Shown in pieces: positions 5,648 through 6,807 of a stretch of 6,807 nucleotides of DNA (its first letter is position 1; each line of letters opens with the position of its first letter). The stretch spans positions 1 through 6,807 of the forward strand of contig JAITQH010000054.1 in the NCBI GenBank assembly GCA_031288985.1, in the 5' to 3' direction. The DNA comes from Candidatus Methanoplasma sp. GTDB lineage: Archaea; Thermoplasmatota; Thermoplasmata; Methanomassiliicoccales; Methanomethylophilaceae. Position numbers and translations under genes: made by a program. Below the pieces are notes generated by a model. It did no database searches. It saw nothing but the letters and a program-made list of their open reading frames with translations, and was not told where the DNA came from.

Positions 5648-5686
5648 AAAAACGAACGCGGGATCCCGGGCCGAAGCCCCGGGATC
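5648..5686 (-). terminator. Hairpin plus T-tract after pfdB
   Basis: Read on the minus strand, a hairpin begins inside the pfdB stop codon. A 6-bp stem GATCCC/GGGATC and a 4-bp stem GGGC/GCCC are separated by one bulged G and closed by a TTCG loop (cUUCGg tetraloop type). Nine nt later comes TTTTT (5652-5648). A second T5 follows at 5620-5616. Archaeal termination depends mainly on U-rich tracts, so the tracts may matter more than the stem. This would end the exosome/L37Ae/RpoP/Pcc1/prefoldin transcript before the ABC operon. Confidence 0.55.
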
Positions 5687-6035
5687 ATTCTGCGCCGGGC
5701 TGGCCGACGGCTTTGTTGATGGTCTCCTGAAGAGATTCGTATCTCTCGCGGAGGCTCTTTTCCTGTTTCTCAAGACCTCTGATCCTTATCCCAAGGGTCT
5801 CCAGAGACTCTTCGATCTCCGCTTTCAGCTGTTCCCTGTCTTCGACCTTGATGAGGAGGGAACCGACGCTGCGGTACACGTCCCCCGTGGCCTTGGCGAG
5901 TTCCTCGGAGGTCCTCTCCGATTCTCTCCTTTGGGACTCCATCTGCACCCTTTGGGTGGTGACGGCCTGCAATTGCTGCTGCGTCTGCTGATATTGCGCT
6001 ATCTGATTCTGTAGCTGCGGGCTTATTCCGTTCAT
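5685..6035 (-). CDS. pfdB: Prefoldin subunit beta
   Basis: A 116-residue subunit of the hexameric prefoldin (GimC) chaperone, in which four beta subunits join two alpha subunits and hand unfolded proteins to the thermosome. It has the expected two long coiled-coil helices: a Gln-rich N-terminal helix (about 8-48, QNQIAQYQQTQQQLQ onwards) and a C-terminal helix (about 66-110, EDREQLKAEIEESLETL and beyond). Between them is the short beta-hairpin region with GDVYRSVGSLLIKV (51-64), matching the family's 'vYk.vG.lLvk' pattern. Length is typical. The start follows pcc1 by 4 nt, and its GGTGAT Shine-Dalgarno (6044-6039) contains the pcc1 stop codon. It is the last gene of the exosome-linked operon and is followed at once by a hairpin and T-tract. 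Confidence 0.95.
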   Translation of the reverse strand: MNGISPQLQNQIAQYQQTQQQLQAVTTQRVQMESQRRESERTSEELAKATGDVYRSVGSLLIKVEDREQLKAEIEESLETLGIRIRGLEKQEKSLRERYESLQETINKAVGQPGAE

Positions 6036-6038
6036 TTA

Positions 6039-6044
6039 ATCACC
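6039..6044 (-). promoter_or_regulatory. Shine-Dalgarno of pfdB fused to the pcc1 stop codon
   Basis: The minus strand reads A-GGTGAT-TAA-ATG. GGTGAT matches the archaeal 16S 3' end (ATCACC), with 3 nt to the ATG, and its internal TGA (6042-6040) is the stop codon of pcc1. Terminating ribosomes are thus placed on the next start site. Confidence 0.75.
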
Positions 6045-6270
6045 TTGTTATCCTGCCGATGTCCTCTGCTATGCGTATGCATTCCAAGTATGAGTTCAGA
6101 GCGGCCCGCATGGCGGACGTGTCGGCGGCGGAGATCTCCACGATCCCCACGCCGCCTTCCGTGCGCATGTCTGCGCACGTACGGGGCAGCTCCCTCCCCG
6201 CTTCGGGGCTGAGAGCGGCGATGACGTTCCGAACGTCAGGCCCGTCCACCGCAAGGACCGCTCTGTGCAT
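6040..6270 (-). CDS. pcc1: KEOPS complex subunit Pcc1
   Basis: A 76-residue protein matching Pcc1, the small dimerising subunit of the KEOPS complex that makes the universal t6A modification at position 37 of ANN-decoding tRNAs, where it helps assemble Kae1 and bind tRNA. The hallmark is the C-terminal helix motif SAADTSAMRAALNSYLECI (47-65), preceded by a short strand (GIVEIS, 42-47) and an N-terminal region with the SPE-containing loop (21-23). Length is normal for archaeal Pcc1. The family is short and divergent, so the call also rests on the operon context next to rpoP and pfdB. The ATG is only 1 nt after the rpoP stop (TGA-G-ATG), and this junction lacks a GGTGA Shine-Dalgarno. Its own stop codon forms part of the pfdB ribosome-binding site. 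Confidence 0.85.
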   Translation of the reverse strand: MHRAVLAVDGPDVRNVIAALSPEAGRELPRTCADMRTEGGVGIVEISAADTSAMRAALNSYLECIRIAEDIGRITR

Positions 6271-6271
6271 C

Positions 6272-6403
6272 TCAGTCAGACTTCAGGACCTTCTTCACGT
6301 TGGGTCTCTCTTTGAAGAAGATCTTGGATCCGCACTTCTCGCACTGCAGGCCCAGGGAGTTGACGTCCCTTCTGGGCTCGTTGCACTTGGCGCATCTGTA
6401 CAT
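6272..6403 (-). CDS. rpoP: DNA-directed RNA polymerase subunit P (Rpb12/RPC10-like)
   Basis: A 43-residue zinc-ribbon subunit of archaeal RNA polymerase, equivalent to eukaryotic Rpb12, where it helps assemble the Rpo3/Rpo10/Rpo11 platform. It was read directly from the minus strand: start codon 6403-6401, stop TGA 6274-6272. The zinc ligands are Cys4, Cys7, Cys21 and Cys24 (CxxC-x13-CxxC), and the C-terminal tail GSKIFFKERPNVKKVLKSD matches the family's conserved 'GsrilyKeRp..vk.v' ending. Length is typical. It starts 6 nt after the L37Ae stop, and GGTGA at 6414-6410 includes that stop codon. It ends 1 nt before the pcc1 start. Confidence 0.95.
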   Translation of the reverse strand: MYRCAKCNEPRRDVNSLGLQCEKCGSKIFFKERPNVKKVLKSD

Positions 6404-6409
6404 GTGGCC

Positions 6410-6414
6410 TCACC
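6410..6414 (-). promoter_or_regulatory. Shine-Dalgarno of rpoP fused to the L37Ae stop codon
   Basis: The minus strand reads CGGTGAGGCCAC-ATG. GGTGA (6414-6410) is the archaeal Shine-Dalgarno core, 6 nt from the ATG at 6403, and contains the L37Ae stop TGA (6412-6410). Confidence 0.7.
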
Positions 6415-6661
6415 GCTCGGAGACCTGCGACAGCTCTCCTTTGGTCTTGGGGCTGTACGCCTCCGCGGCGAACTTGGTCCCGCAGTGGTTGCAGTTCCAA
6501 ATGCCTGAGCTTATTCTCTTCACGGATACGTGGTGGCAGGCGGGGCACTCATGCTTGGCCTTCTGATGGGCCTCGATGTTCTTCACCCTGTTGCGCACAA
6601 CGACGCCGTATCTTGCGCCGAACCTTCCGGACGTGCCGGCCTTGTTAGTTCTTTTTGACAT
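6410..6661 (-). CDS. rpl37ae: 50S ribosomal protein L37Ae (eL43)
   Basis: An 83-residue zinc-ribbon ribosomal protein of the archaeal/eukaryotic large subunit. The N-terminus is the family signature (SKRTNKAGTSGRFGARYG, residues 2-19), which binds rRNA. The zinc site is Cys39, Cys42, Cys57 and Cys60 (CPAC ... CNHC) with the typical GIWNC (53-57) between, followed by the conserved GTKFAAEAYSP (61-71). Length is close to that of other archaeal L37Ae proteins. It begins 4 nt after the rrp42 stop with a strong GGTGAT ribosome-binding site. Its position between rrp42 and rpoP is the standard order of the archaeal exosome superoperon. Confidence 0.97.
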   Translation of the reverse strand: MSKRTNKAGTSGRFGARYGVVVRNRVKNIEAHQKAKHECPACHHVSVKRISSGIWNCNHCGTKFAAEAYSPKTKGELSQVSER

Positions 6662-6664
6662 ATT

Positions 6665-6670
6665 ATCACC
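6665..6670 (-). promoter_or_regulatory. Shine-Dalgarno of L37Ae fused to the rrp42 stop codon
   Basis: The minus strand reads G-GGTGAT-AAT-ATG. GGTGAT is 3 nt from the ATG at 6661, and its TGA (6668-6666) is the rrp42 stop codon. Confidence 0.75.
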
Positions 6671-6807
6671 CGATGATCTTTCTTATCTCTCTGCCCTTCT
6701 CGACGGCGCGGTCAAGGCTGAGGCTCAACTCCTCGCGGGTTATGGAGCCTTTTCCGCCTTTCTGCATCGCTCTGAAATTCCCGTCGTCGTCGGTTGTGAT
6801 CGTGAGA
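6666..6807 (-). CDS. rrp42: Exosome complex subunit Rrp42, C-terminal part (runs off the right edge)
   Basis: Only the last 46 residues are in the window, translated from the minus strand. They include TTDDDGNFRAMQKGGKGS (about residues 4-21 of the fragment) and a helix ITREELSLSLDRAVEKGREI leading to the stop TGA at 6668-6666. The 'D-x-DGN..AmQKGG.G..t.eE' pattern matches the end of Rrp42, the structural RNase PH-like subunit that alternates with catalytic Rrp41 in the archaeal exosome ring, which degrades RNA 3' to 5'. Rrp41 is less likely given this tail and the standard gene order (rrp42 followed by L37Ae). The start and promoter lie beyond the window. Confidence 0.9.
   Translation of the reverse strand, partial: LTITTDDDGNFRAMQKGGKGSITREELSLSLDRAVEKGREIRKIIG

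Noticed and set aside
5534..5773. Extension of the ABC ATPase to an ATG at 5773.
   Set aside because: The extra 80 residues would read through the pfdB 3' end, the hairpins and the promoter, and do not resemble ABC proteins; the family N-terminus begins at ATG 5533.
6059..6566. Plus-strand frames opposite pcc1, rpoP and L37Ae.
   Set aside because: The opposite strand encodes three recognisable proteins with zinc ligands and family signatures and good ribosome-binding sites.

Overview
The window looks like a piece of an archaeal chromosome. Archaeal-type TyrRS, RNA polymerase subunit P, ribosomal protein L37Ae, the KEOPS subunit Pcc1, prefoldin beta and the end of exosome subunit Rrp42 are all present. 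TATA-like boxes sit about 30 nt before the first codon of leading genes, and operon-internal genes use GGTGA(T) Shine-Dalgarno motifs. The GC-moderate composition, tight packing and near-leaderless promoters suggest Thermoplasmatota, possibly Methanomassiliicoccales. That placement is inferred from style and gene content, not from a marker comparison.

Layout. Positions 1-620 (+) look accessory: the tail of a small unknown protein overlaps a GNAT acetyltransferase of the toxin-like type. This stretch is visibly less GC-rich than the rest. Positions 621-2517 (+) carry two housekeeping genes, rpiA and tyrS, each with its own near-leaderless promoter. TyrS runs head-on into the end of a DHH phosphoesterase gene, and the two stop codons abut with no spacer. 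Positions 2518-5533 (-) form a three-gene operon read right to left: ABC ATPase, ABC-2 permease, DHH-DHHA1 phosphoesterase. Both junctions are ATGA overlaps. Positions 5534-5684 are a short intergenic stretch with three inverted repeats, two T-tracts on the minus strand and the TATA box of the ABC operon. Positions 5685-6807 (-) are the downstream end of the archaeal exosome superoperon: rrp42 (partial), rpl37ae, rpoP, pcc1, pfdB.

How the genes relate. The right-hand operon couples RNA decay, translation, transcription, tRNA modification and chaperone functions, and its genes are packed so that upstream stop codons form part of downstream ribosome-binding sites. The ABC/DHH operon pairs an exporter of unknown substrate with a predicted oligoribonuclease or nucleotide phosphatase. 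RpiA supplies ribose 5-phosphate and TyrRS charges tRNA-Tyr; they are adjacent but show no sign of co-regulation.

I found no clear previously undescribed system. The most worthwhile leads are the GNAT plus partial upstream gene, the palindrome upstream of the ABC operon promoter, the unusual TyrRS signature motifs, and the stop-codon/Shine-Dalgarno fusions. I saw no tRNA, rRNA, CRISPR array or insertion sequence.
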